Shown here: positions 1 to 7,042 of the stretch, piece by piece
Position numbering within the stretch: position 1 is the first letter of the stretch
Layout: each line of letters opens with the position of its first letter
Assembly (NCBI GenBank): GCA_050486105.1
Contig: JBJHCR010000188.1
Coordinates: 1-12,752 of the forward strand
Direction: 5' to 3'
Length of the DNA stretch: 12,752 nt
DNA from: JAEXNA01 sp050486105
GTDB lineage: Bacteria; Vulcanimicrobiota; Xenobia; Xenobiales; JADMJV01
Notes under the pieces: model-generated
Databases searched by the model: none
What the model was told of the DNA's origin: nothing
Seen by the model: only the letters and a program-made list of their open reading frames with translations
Position numbers and translations under genes: made by a program

Positions 1-1444
1 GGCTATACCTACCCAATACCCTCGGCGACTCCTGACCTAGCAAATAGTCGTCTTGGACGGTCCGAGCGTGCCAGATATGGGTCGCTTGAATGATCCTATT
101 ATCGGGATGCTCGCTATCCCAAATGCCCACCAAATAGCGCAGATAGAGATCGGAGAGCGGCTCGGAACGATAGCGGCTCAGTCCTATAGAATACTCGTGC
201 CAGCGCCGCTCGACAAAGGGCAGACTTTTTCTCCGATAACTCCCCTGAGGATACGGAGATCCGGTGATCAGATCGAAGACCTCCCCAGACTCTGTCACCG
301 CTTCAACGCTGTCCCAACCAGAGACGGTGTTGATGTCGGGGCTGAACATTCGCCATTTTTGGTGAAGGCCGGCGTGACGAAGAAAAGACAACATCCTCTG
401 GCTTTGGTCCCAGCCCAGTTGGTCTCCGATTAGGCCGTAGGTAGACACCAGGAAAAAGAATCCCGGAATGAGATTCCTCAGCAGCAATCTCTCGACCGAA
501 GTATCCTCAAAAGCCCGAGGTCGGGAAGTCCAAGGTAGGCCGTCGGCAAGACGTTGAAATGCTTGACTCAACCACCTTTGGAGCCAGCACCCGACCCTAG
601 TCGCCCAGACCTGGGAGGGCCAAAGCCCGAATACGGCTATCATGCATATCCAAGGGAACAAGCCGAGCTTCATGGTCAAGAGCAACCCGGCGTGGAATCC
701 GATAATCGAGATTATCCCAAGGACTCTAACCTGGTAGAACGGAGTTAGAAGTAAGAACGGTCCCACTATCTCGAACCCCATGGTGGCCCAGGTCAGGACG
801 GCCAGCCAGTCCTGCCCTAGACAGAGAAGATAAACCCCGAGTTCGGTCGTGAAACTGTCCTGATGCAAGACCTTGTAAAGAGCATCCTGAGAGACTTGCC
901 AAGAAGGCCCGGTTCTGGGAAGTGCGGCAAACCAGTACAGATAGCAGACTTGAAACACATAAGCCAAACCGGCTCCCGATAGATGTGGCTTGACTGCCGG
1001 CGTCTCTTGAAGCGGGGTATCCAAGGCAAACACTCGACCCCAGGGCAAGAAGTTCCCCCAAAAAAGAAGCAGCAGCAGGTAGATATCTCCACTGTTGAGG
1101 AGGATGGGATTGCGGTGGTGCAAGCTGATCAGTAGAGCCCAACAAAGCCAACCGGCAAACACCGTGCGGTAGCCCAAAGTTAGAGCTAGAGAGCTCATCA
1201 GTCCGACGACCAACGAAAGACCCACAAACCAAGCAGAGTCGTTGAGAAAAAAAAGGCTCCAAGGGCGGAAACCAGGCTCTAGTCCGGCCAGACTAAGTTC
1301 TACAGAGGCTGGTAACACACCCTCTGAAGTGTAGTGAGCCACCAAATCTGGAGCCCTCTGCAGAAGATTGAAGATGAGGACCAAGCCGAGAGAAATCCTC
1401 AGTATCGCTAAGGAACGGAAGTCTAGTCCGTACGCCTCTCGCAT
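1..1444 (-). CDS. HTTM-domain multi-pass membrane protein (VKGC-like), 3' end outside window
   Basis: The reading frame stays open for 481 codons to the left edge, so the C-terminus is missing. The ATG directly follows an in-frame TAA, so translation cannot start further upstream; no Shine-Dalgarno is visible. About eight to ten hydrophobic segments are seen, for example near residues 72-92, 119-139, 158-176, 222-256 and 325-342. Motifs fit the HTTM family, related to vitamin-K-dependent gamma-carboxylase: HHRNPILLNSGD at 109-120, FWGNFLPWG at 128-136, FQVCYLYWFAALP at 164-176, MGFEIVGPFLLLTP at 222-235 and KLGLFPW at 259-265. A soluble C-terminal part starts near HQKWRMFSPD (361-370), as in bacterial HTTM proteins. 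The substrate of bacterial members is generally unknown, so carboxylase activity is not claimed. It lies 60 bp downstream of a small gene on the same strand and may be cotranscribed with it. Confidence 0.85.
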   Translation of the reverse strand, partial: MREAYGLDFRSLAILRISLGLVLIFNLLQRAPDLVAHYTSEGVLPASVELSLAGLEPGFRPWSLFFLNDSAWFVGLSLVVGLMSSLALTLGYRTVFAGWLCWALLISLHHRNPILLNSGDIYLLLLLFWGNFLPWGRVFALDTPLQETPAVKPHLSGAGLAYVFQVCYLYWFAALPRTGPSWQVSQDALYKVLHQDSFTTELGVYLLCLGQDWLAVLTWATMGFEIVGPFLLLTPFYQVRVLGIISIIGFHAGLLLTMKLGLFPWICMIAVFGLWPSQVWATRVGCWLQRWLSQAFQRLADGLPWTSRPRAFEDTSVERLLLRNLIPGFFFLVSTYGLIGDQLGWDQSQRMLSFLRHAGLHQKWRMFSPDINTVSGWDSVEAVTESGEVFDLITGSPYPQGSYRRKSLPFVERRWHEYSIGLSRYRSEPLSDLYLRYLVGIWDSEHPDNRIIQATHIWHARTVQDDYLLGQESPRVLGRYS

Positions 1445-1504
1445 TTAGTTTTGATTCGGGATAAAAGGGCTTGAGTCCGTATTCACGGGAAGACTACTCC
1501 AGGC

Positions 1505-1768
1505 CTAGAGAGGCTGCTCCGTACTGGGCTTCGATTCGCCGGGCAAGTAGTGCTTGAGCTTGGACTTTCGCACTCCTTCAACATCCTCGAGAAGGCGATT
1601 TTGATAATCGAACATGACTTCACGTTCTTGAGGGTCCAGTTGGATGGCAGGAGCCAAGGCGGGTGAAAGTCGTTGACTCCGAACCGCATCTTCATCAGTC
1701 CTAATGAGATAGGAAGCCTTAGAGGCGGAGTCTGAACACGATGATGCTCGAAGGTTGGGATCTGTCAT
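1505..1768 (-). CDS. Small hypothetical protein (87 aa) upstream of the HTTM gene
   Basis: ATG start with GAGAGG about six bases upstream; TAG stop. No family is recognised. The protein is hydrophilic with no membrane segment. The N-terminal third is Ser/Ala/Asp-rich, and the middle (about residues 45-73) is charged and probably helical (QEREVMFDYQNRLLEDVEG). The only support besides length is the ribosome-binding site and its place 60 bp ahead of the HTTM gene on the same strand. It could be a small partner or a chance reading frame. Confidence 0.5.
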   Translation of the reverse strand: MTDPNLRASSCSDSASKASYLIRTDEDAVRSQRLSPALAPAIQLDPQEREVMFDYQNRLLEDVEGVRKSKLKHYLPGESKPSTEQPL

Positions 1769-1847
1769 GTTGGCCTCTCAGATAAGCTTGATGCCCTTCT
1801 AGTCTCACATTGCAGAGTCGTTCCGTCAAGTATTTCGAGAAACTTAG

Positions 1848-2008
1848 GAGGCTGTGCGCCGAATCGCCCCGAGTCCAAACGAAGCAATTTTTTCGTCAGG
1901 GGAATTGCAAATTCGAAGCTCATAGTGGACCTATTTGCAAGAATTTGCGGTTCCCCTGGCGGAAAAAGGGCGAGTTTGGCGATGTGGGTTGATTCGGCGC
2001 ACAGCCTC
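1848..2008. mobile_element. MITE-like palindromic element with 18-bp TIRs and TTAG target duplication
   Basis: The ends are perfect 18-bp inverted repeats, GAGGCTGTGCGCCGAATC (1848-1865) and its complement (1991-2008). The flanks are identical: TTAG at 1844-1847 and at 2009-2012, as expected for a 4-bp target-site duplication. Inside, 1897-1914 pairs with 1941-1958, 1888-1896 with 1959-1967, and 1875-1880 with 1974-1979. Nearly the whole 161 bp therefore folds back on itself around a small tip hairpin (ATAG 1922-1925 with CTAT 1931-1934). No transposase is encoded, so it would be a non-autonomous element. A YTAR 4-bp duplication is known for IS701-type transposases; assigning it to that family is inference. 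It sits between divergently transcribed genes. Confidence 0.72.
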
Positions 2009-2090
2009 TTAGCCTACTCATTCCATCTAGTGTCTCCCGTGTGGGAAGTCAAGTGAAGCTGTCGGGCTCATCGAATTGGGGCAGGAAAAC

Positions 2091-2096
2091 AAGGAG
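2091..2096 (+). promoter_or_regulatory. Shine-Dalgarno AAGGAG deciding a TTG start
   Basis: AAGGAG is six bases before TTG at 2103, ideal spacing. The in-frame TTG at 2076 has no such site, and the ATG at 2118 has GGAG directly abutting it. TTG 2103 is therefore the preferred start of the reductase gene. Confidence 0.65.
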
Positions 2097-2102
2097 CAAC
2101 CT

Positions 2103-2971
2103 TTGATCTATCTGGAGATGTCCCATAACAACGAACCGAAGACCCTAATTCTGGGGGCCAACTCCATCGTGGGCTGGACTCTTTTTAGCCAACTGCCGGG
2201 TGCGGTGGGCACCTGTAGCCCAAGCACCAAGAACCATAGAAAGTATGGCCTTGTCCCTTTGGACGTCACCGACTCCCTAGCGGTAGATGCCCTCACTAAG
2301 GAGGTCCAACCTGACCTTGTCATTCACTGCGCCGCCATCTGCAAGGTGGAAAAATGTCAAACTCACCCCGGCTTTGCCCACCGTGTGAACGTTCTTGGAA
2401 CCGAGAATGTTCTCAGAGCCGTGCCCTCCACATCCCGCCTAGTGTACGGCTCCAGCGACCACGTATTCGGGCATGGTTTGCAAGCCTTTAGCGAGCTCTC
2501 AGAGCCCACCCCCATTAGCTACTACGGAGAGACGAGAATTCAGGCTGAAAGTCTGATTTCNNNNNNNNNNAGCGCCCCGACGCTCTCATCGTCCGGCTAC
2601 CTCTGTGCATCGGTCCATCCTACAACGGCCGAAGCGGTCATCTCGATTGGCTGAGGTATCGTCATCATAAAGGTTTGCCCATGACCGTGGTCCTCGATGA
2701 GTATCGCTCGGTGGCCTGGACTCAAGACGCGGCCCGGCGCCTTTGGCAATTGGCCAACTCCGATCTTCGCGGCCTGCGTCATATTTGGGGGGCTCGACCC
2801 GTGTCTCGCCCCGCTCTAGCCCAAGAACTCATAAAAATGCACCGGTGGCCCATCGAGTTGCTCTACCAAGCGCGAGAGCAACGTCCCGCCCCTCACCTGG
2901 GCCGAGTGGAACTGACCAGCACTTACCAGGATCCCCTAGCCGCTCCCCTACCCTCAGTGTTGGCCGATTGA
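2103..2971 (+). CDS. RmlD-like sugar-nucleotide reductase/epimerase (extended SDR), interrupted by an assembly gap
   Basis: NAD(P)-dependent extended SDR, closest in look to dTDP-4-dehydrorhamnose reductase. From the TTG start, the Rossmann motif is ILGANSIVG (16-24), followed by LDVTD (53-57), HCAAICKVEKC (75-85), RVNVLGTENV (94-103), the Ser motif VYGSSDHVFG (114-123) and the Tyr motif YYGETRIQAE (140-149). After the N run the correct frame resumes at 2573 (RPDALIVRLPL) and runs to TGA 2969-2971. The frames either side match only if the true gap is 2 mod 3 long, so the 10 Ns are a placeholder. About 152 residues before and 132 after give nearly 290 aa, normal for RmlD, so little is missing. 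Odd points: the catalytic YxxxK reads Y141-G-E-T-R145, and the middle Gly of GxxGxxG is Ser21. The partners are not in the window; the exact substrate is unknown. Confidence 0.8.
2561..2570. other. Assembly gap (10 N)
   Basis: A run of ten N lies inside the reductase gene. The protein frames on its two sides are incompatible with a real 10-base distance, so the number is arbitrary. Confidence 0.95.
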
Positions 2972-2986
2972 CCCTTGAGCCGAACT

Positions 2987-4342
2987 TTAGGCCAAAGCTG
3001 TGCTGACCAACAAACCCCCACCGATGAGCGCAGCCGGGGCGGCTCCTCCCACCGAAGCCAAGCTCAAGCCGACCCCTGCAGCCTGAGCGAATTTGGCCGC
3101 ACTCTTGCCCAGGTTCTTGACCCGTCCTGTCTCTTCCGTGACCGCTGCTTTGAGGTCCGAGGCCCCATCCCAGAGAGCCACTCCGGCACCCAGAGCAGCC
3201 AAGGCTGTACCCGCCGGCCCAAAGGTGGCCCCGGTGAGGGCGTGATGGGTGGCGACTCCCCGACCAGCCAAAGATCCGCTCCAGGCCGTCATCCGAGCCC
3301 CAACCTTAAACAAGCCTGGCTGTTCGGCCGAGTAGGCGTGGTCGAGTTGAGGTTGCCCATCAGTAGTCAGGGTTTCAGCCACTTTGGCCAAGGCCTCCGG
3401 ATGGGACTTGACAAGCCCATGCCCAGCCCGCTCACCGTCGTAAAAGAAGTTGTTGGCATGGGGAAGGTAGGCGCTCCAGTTCGGGATCGAATGGTCCCCT
3501 CTCAGCAGGGGCAAGGGCAACCCTGGCCCGAGACGACCCTGAAGTAGATTGCGCCCTTCTCCGGCGACTACGGTGAGGGAGTTGAACATCCGACTCTCTT
3601 TGTCCCGATGCACTTGGGAATTGTAGCCTCGCAAAGTCTTATTGGCCACCCAGGGCCCAATCTTCCAGTCGGTGTTGAAGCTCGAAGCCGCCGTGGTGGT
3701 ATCCTTGTCGGTAGAAAGGCCGCCCACAGACTTGGGCTTAATGGGTGATTTTTCCACCAATTTTGCCAAGGCCCATAGCACTTGCCCAGACCCCGTTAGG
3801 CCGTGGTTGGGGGGGACATACATGACCAGGTTGCGCACTCCGTCCTCGCCTTCCGGAACATCAGCCGCGTACTGACGCATTTCCATGGCCGCCTTGCATT
3901 CTGCGACCACATCGATCTCTTCGGCCCCGGTGATCCGACGGATTGCAGAAATCGCTTGTTTGAGTTCGGTGGCGTTGTGCCCAAAGGAGGCAAACGGCCG
4001 AGAATAGGCCATAGTGAAAACGTTGCGCTCACCCTCGGCCCCCTGATAGAACTCCTCGAGTTCGGCCTCTCGGTCCACATGATAGATGCCCCCCAGGGAA
4101 TTCGAGCTGTCGTGGGTCAAGTAATGCAAAGTTTCCGGCAAGGAGACATCCCGGGCCGAGCCCCCGGCCACCAACAGCACCGGGCGATCCAGCTTGGGCA
4201 CCGGAGCGGGAGGATTCACCGTCTCTGAGACCTCGATCGCCTTCTTGACGGTCTCTGCTTGAGTGCTTTCACCGGGCCCATGGTCGACTCTGGGTTGGCG
4301 GGGAACCTGAGGAGTGTAAGACGAGGTTGTTCGAATCAGCAT
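2987..4342 (-). CDS. Alpha/beta-hydrolase with Cys at the nucleophile elbow and hydrophobic Gly/Ala-rich C-terminus
   Basis: 451 aa. Residues 1-50 are a Pro/charged, low-complexity lead. Residues 52-330 look like a lipase-type alpha/beta-hydrolase: RPVLLVAGG (53-61), an EEIDVVAECKAAMEMRQY helix (141-158), then VRNLVMYVPPNHG (169-181), where lipases have a VTxGTPHxG strand. The G-x-S-x-G elbow is replaced by A147-E-C149-K-A. Asp283 (GDHSIP) and His308 (GHGLVKSHPEAL) stand where the acid and base are expected, so a Cys-Asp-His triad is possible. Residues 360-451 are rich in Gly and Ala with two long hydrophobic stretches (about 369-391 and 419-451), perhaps a membrane hairpin. No signal peptide is seen. 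It is convergent with the reductase, 15 bp apart. Whether it hydrolyses anything is unknown; a non-enzymatic or membrane-acting role is possible. Confidence 0.7.
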   Translation of the reverse strand: MLIRTTSSYTPQVPRQPRVDHGPGESTQAETVKKAIEVSETVNPPAPVPKLDRPVLLVAGGSARDVSLPETLHYLTHDSSNSLGGIYHVDREAELEEFYQGAEGERNVFTMAYSRPFASFGHNATELKQAISAIRRITGAEEIDVVAECKAAMEMRQYAADVPEGEDGVRNLVMYVPPNHGLTGSGQVLWALAKLVEKSPIKPKSVGGLSTDKDTTTAASSFNTDWKIGPWVANKTLRGYNSQVHRDKESRMFNSLTVVAGEGRNLLQGRLGPGLPLPLLRGDHSIPNWSAYLPHANNFFYDGERAGHGLVKSHPEALAKVAETLTTDGQPQLDHAYSAEQPGLFKVGARMTAWSGSLAGRGVATHHALTGATFGPAGTALAALGAGVALWDGASDLKAAVTEETGRVKNLGKSAAKFAQAAGVGLSLASVGGAAPAALIGGGLLVSTALA

Positions 4343-4485
4343 AAATGAACTCTATCAGACTGGGATGGAATCCGACTTGGGCGAACGGGTCTGCCAGGGA
4401 CAGAATTGGACCAGGCTGTTTCCGAAAGGTTTCCGAGCCGACAACCTCCGAAGATATTCCAGAGAAGGTCCTTACCCCCAAGTAG

Positions 4486-4511
4486 ATGACCTGGTACAAT
4501 GACCAGGTCAT
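4486..4511 (+). promoter_or_regulatory. Perfect 10-bp inverted repeat: probable antitoxin operator
   Basis: ATGACCTGGT (4486-4495), a 6-base spacer, then ACCAGGTCAT (4502-4511). The palindrome spans the likely -10 box and runs into the antitoxin ATG at 4510. Phd/YefM antitoxins are known to repress their own promoters through such palindromes; autoregulation here is inference. Confidence 0.65.
4492..4500 (+). promoter_or_regulatory. Extended -10 promoter element (TGGTACAAT)
   Basis: TGn followed by TACAAT (4495-4500) is a good extended -10. The -35 region at 17 bp spacing (TTACCC, 4472-4477) is weak. The ATG at 4510 begins nine bases after the -10, where transcription would start, so the mRNA could be leaderless. 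This agrees with the absence of a usable Shine-Dalgarno. Confidence 0.5.
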
Positions 4512-4692
4512 GAAAGAGGTTCGTGTGGTCTCAAAATCGGTCTTTAAAGCCCAGGCGTTGCAGTTCTTGGGTGAAGTGGAACTCACTGGAGAACCCATCG
4601 CGATCACCGATCGAGGGAGGCCCGCACTCAGACTGCTTCCCTATGCTCAGGAGTCTAACGAAGAGAACCTCGATTCATTGCGTGGCACGTGA
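4510..4692 (+). CDS. Phd/YefM-family antitoxin, truncated by a frameshift
   Basis: 60 aa from ATG 4510 (an in-frame ATG at 4486 would add eight residues but lies inside the operator). The N-terminal Phd/YefM DNA-binding fold is clear: VSKSVFKAQALQFLGEVELT, then GEPIAITDRGRPALRLLPY. The frame stops at TGA 4690 just after LDSLRGT. In relatives the toxin-neutralising C-terminus follows this point, usually as a short acidic segment containing a DW motif. That segment is present here in the next frame (4689-4757), so one base appears to be missing. No toxin gene follows: the next gene is convergent and of another type. An orphan, possibly decaying, antitoxin is the best reading; a sequencing error is the main alternative. 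Confidence 0.75.
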   Translation: MKEVRVVSKSVFKAQALQFLGEVELTGEPIAITDRGRPALRLLPYAQESNEENLDSLRGT

Positions 4693-4757
4693 CCTATCAA
4701 GAACCCTTGGACTCTGTCGGCGAGGAGGACTGGGGAGTCCTAAGAGCAATCTTATGA
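4689..4757 (+). pseudogene. Detached C-terminal segment of the antitoxin (-1 frame)
   Basis: From GTG 4689 the frame reads VTYQEPLDSVGEEDWGVL and ends at TGA 4755. It is acidic with the EDW pattern typical of Phd-type C-termini and overlaps the antitoxin stop by four bases. Joined after LRGT it would give a normal protein of about 80 aa. Its last six bases overlap the 3' end of the convergent PurA-like gene. Confidence 0.55.
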
Positions 4758-6056
4758 GGCCCCTGTTCTCCACTTTTGGGGGGCTTTCGGAGTGACTTTT
4801 TTGTCGTTGGGCTTGGGTCCCCAAGATTCGACCCAGATAGGCGAGTTCATCTGTTCTTCCAACAGTGAAGCGACCTCTTCACCTGGCCCGGAACGGTACA
4901 CCGGCTTGGCACTGTGCAACATCGAAGTGAGAGTCTCCTGATATCCGAGGTCTCTAGGAGGTCCAAGGGTGGGCTCGTCTTCCTGGTAGGCCACCGCCAC
5001 CTTCCAACCATCCCGGAGGCGATCGCAGTGGGTCAAAACCAGTCCGTCTACTCCTCCCAAGGCGGCCAGGCTATAACGCCCCAAGGGCCCGTCAGGCCAG
5101 CCTTGGCGTACCGGGCCTTGCCAGGGTCCATCGCAGTTGTGAGGCTCGGGAAAACAGAGTCCTGGGTCCTCAGTGGGGAACGGTCCCGCCCCGTGCCGCA
5201 CGGCGTAGGTCCGAAGGACCCCCAGGCGGACCGTATCCCCACCCCAGCTTTTGAGGATCTCCTGGGCGTTGGCGAAGGTGCAATCGGACCAGGTGGTGTG
5301 GGGATGGAAACCCCTCCATTCATCGAGCAGCAACCCCTGGGCTCCCTCGAAGACCACTAGCCCCGAGTCCGGAAGCTGATCGGGCCCTAGAGGGACTCGG
5401 TCCTTGAAAGAGGACATCATTTCTAACCATCGCTCGACCACCACAGGGTCTTGCAAAAGGTCCCAATCGGAGGACCCCTCTGGGTGCTCGCTCAAGAGGT
5501 CTTGGTGGGGTGCAAACTCGCTCCGTTTGAGCTCTCCCTGGGCCAGCAATTTACGGCGCAGCTCTCGCGGACGATGCGCGTCTCCCACCACCGCGCTCAG
5601 CTCTGGCCAGGAGAGGGAATCGGCCACCGCCTCCCCTACTCCGAGGCCACAGGAACCGTGGCGACTCGGCCCTCGCAGCACCTCTCTCAGGCGCCCGGCC
5701 GCCTGTTGGAAGGGGGTGATCATTCGGGCTTGCGGGGAAACGCTCAGGCGCTCCAAAGCGTCCGTGACCCCCAGTTTGGCCAGCACCTGGGCTTCGACCA
5801 AGAGCCCCGTAGGATGCACCACCATGAACCTCGACAGATGAGTCCGCACCCCGGGCACCAGAGTTCCGGCTCCGAATTGGGCAAAGATATGTTGCCGACC
5901 GTCCTCGGTGACCACCGTATGGCCCGCCTGGGCTCCCCCGTTATAGCGAACCACCACAGTGGCCCCAAAGCGTCGCACTAACCAGTCGGTGAGAGTACCC
6001 TTGCCCGCATCCCCAAAGCCCAAATCAGCGACCAAGATCGCCTGCCGCTCGCTCAC
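4752..6056 (-). CDS. PurA-family (adenylosuccinate synthetase-like) enzyme with altered amino-donor loop
   Basis: 434 aa, close to the length of PurA, which joins IMP and aspartate using GTP. GTG start, six bases after the vWA stop, so probably translationally coupled. Conserved: the N-terminal loop GDAGKG (15-20; GDEGKGK in PurA) with catalytic Asp16, RYNGGAQAGHT (37-47) with His46, FEGAQGLLLD (236-245), RTYAVRHGAGPFPTED (282-297) and the base-binding region LTHCDRL (341-347; LTKLDVL in PurA). Changed: the aspartate-binding stretch GATTGRxRRxGW is DGPWQGPVRQGW (309-320), losing the Thr-Thr-Gly-Arg loop, and the TGRGIGPAYEDK segment is GSCGLGVGEAVAD (134-146). A hydrophilic tail (411-434) is added. 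I infer a nucleotide amidoligase-type reaction with a different donor or base, not housekeeping purine synthesis. It is last in the vWA/kinase gene run. Confidence 0.8.
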   Translation of the reverse strand: MSERQAILVADLGFGDAGKGTLTDWLVRRFGATVVVRYNGGAQAGHTVVTEDGRQHIFAQFGAGTLVPGVRTHLSRFMVVHPTGLLVEAQVLAKLGVTDALERLSVSPQARMITPFQQAAGRLREVLRGPSRHGSCGLGVGEAVADSLSWPELSAVVGDAHRPRELRRKLLAQGELKRSEFAPHQDLLSEHPEGSSDWDLLQDPVVVERWLEMMSSFKDRVPLGPDQLPDSGLVVFEGAQGLLLDEWRGFHPHTTWSDCTFANAQEILKSWGGDTVRLGVLRTYAVRHGAGPFPTEDPGLCFPEPHNCDGPWQGPVRQGWPDGPLGRYSLAALGGVDGLVLTHCDRLRDGWKVAVAYQEDEPTLGPPRDLGYQETLTSMLHSAKPVYRSGPGEEVASLLEEQMNSPIWVESWGPKPNDKKVTPKAPQKWRTGAS

Positions 6057-6062
6057 CGAAAG

Positions 6063-7007
6063 CTACGAAGGAAAAGCCACAGGATCCAGATTGGGAGGTT
6101 GAAAACCATCTTTCCCCAAGGTGCTGGCAAAAGGGGTTAAAGCTCGAACGAGTGCCCCGATCTGATGGCGCTTGCGGCCTTCAGATTCCAGACTTCTGGC
6201 CACCGCATCGAGGTCTGGCATGACCCCTTCGCATAAACCCACCAGGGCAGCGGTGGCAAAGCAGGTGTCCCCCGGGTCTTCCAGACAGATCACGTGGTCT
6301 CCCAGGACTTCCCTCCAAGCCTCTTCACAATACTGTCGGCGACTCGGAGTGGGAATGATGAAAAACGGATGATAAACTCGGGACAACTCCTCGCAAACCT
6401 TCTCCAAGCTGAGGTCTTCGGGGAGTTCGTCGCCGATGACCGCCTCCACCATATGGCGCGAAGTGGCAGGATAAGGCTTCTCGTCTCCGGTCATGAAGAA
6501 GTATCCGCGCTTGCTCCGCTTGACCACGCTGTCGGTCTCGGTGTGGCGAGCGGCAAAGTACATGGCCAGATCATAGGATTCGCAGCCATTGCCTCCCCCC
6601 CCGCCTTCCAGCCAACTCCAGGTGAGCCATTGGTCCATGGTTTCAGCGGTCGACTCAAACTGACCCACCTGCAGGGGACCGTCGTCACTCGCGGCATCCC
6701 CTACGAACATAAACATGACCTGGGGGTCGTCCACCTGATTGTCCAGCAACAGCTTCATAAAGTTTGGCAACTCCTGACGCGCCAGCAGGTCCGGCACCTT
6801 ACCCATAGAGCCGGTCACATCGAGGGCAAAAATGATAGGCAGAGAGTTCGGGTGGTCCTCACTGTCGCGACTCACCCTCAAGCGCACTCCTTTGGGATTC
6901 ATCAGGGGATGAACTTGTCTTTGTTGGAAGACCTCTTTCTGGCTTTTATGAGCCCGATTTGAGGTGATGGCGCGGTGCGCCTCAATGCTATAGTTTCCGT
7001 AACCCAT
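6063..7007 (-). CDS. von Willebrand factor A (vWA) domain protein with MIDAS motif
   Basis: 314 aa. ATG start with AGGAG at 7016-7020, eight bases upstream. A basic N-terminal lead (1-45) precedes the vWA domain, about 55-250. The metal-ion-dependent adhesion site reads D63-V-T65-G-S67-M, a second strand is MFMFVGDAASDDG (98-110), and the distal Asp is D175 in FMTGDEKPYP. A Gly run (GGGGGNGCESYDLAMYF, 135-151) forms a loop before a helix. The C-terminal part (260-300) is helical. No signal peptide or membrane segment, so cytosolic. vWA proteins of this kind hold metal-dependent complexes together and are paired with kinases in bacterial systems such as TerY-P. Here it sits 35 bp after the kinase homologue and 6 bp before the PurA-like gene. 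Partner and ligand are unknown. Confidence 0.85.
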   Translation of the reverse strand: MGYGNYSIEAHRAITSNRAHKSQKEVFQQRQVHPLMNPKGVRLRVSRDSEDHPNSLPIIFALDVTGSMGKVPDLLARQELPNFMKLLLDNQVDDPQVMFMFVGDAASDDGPLQVGQFESTAETMDQWLTWSWLEGGGGGNGCESYDLAMYFAARHTETDSVVKRSKRGYFFMTGDEKPYPATSRHMVEAVIGDELPEDLSLEKVCEELSRVYHPFFIIPTPSRRQYCEEAWREVLGDHVICLEDPGDTCFATAALVGLCEGVMPDLDAVARSLESEGRKRHQIGALVRALTPFASTLGKDGFQPPNLDPVAFPS

Positions 7008-7042
7008 GGTGTTCTCTCCTCAGCTGCTCTGGTGGTTTTGAA

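Larger units (their letters stand above)
1769..2102. other. Divergent intergenic region (334 bp)
   Basis: Apart from the palindromic element at 1848-2008, this stretch holds the upstream regions of two divergent genes. I see no convincing -35/-10 pair, no tRNA and no credible coding frame. A 60-codon frame at 1810-1992 lies mostly inside the inverted repeat and lacks coding character. Confidence 0.6.

Noticed and set aside
726..1262. Long minus-strand frame of 178 codons
   Set aside because: It is an out-of-frame shadow of the HTTM gene, which shows clear family motifs in its own frame; the same goes for 817-1092.
2975..3547. Plus-strand frame of 190 codons
   Set aside because: Antisense to the alpha/beta-hydrolase; composition is typical of GC-rich shadow frames and no domain is seen.
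4693..4800. Possible PIN or RelE toxin after the antitoxin
   Set aside because: Only the detached antitoxin tail and the end of the convergent PurA-like gene are present.
6294..6962. Plus-strand frame of 222 codons
   Set aside because: Antisense to the vWA gene, which has a ribosome-binding site and MIDAS motif; the opposite frame has no recognisable feature.
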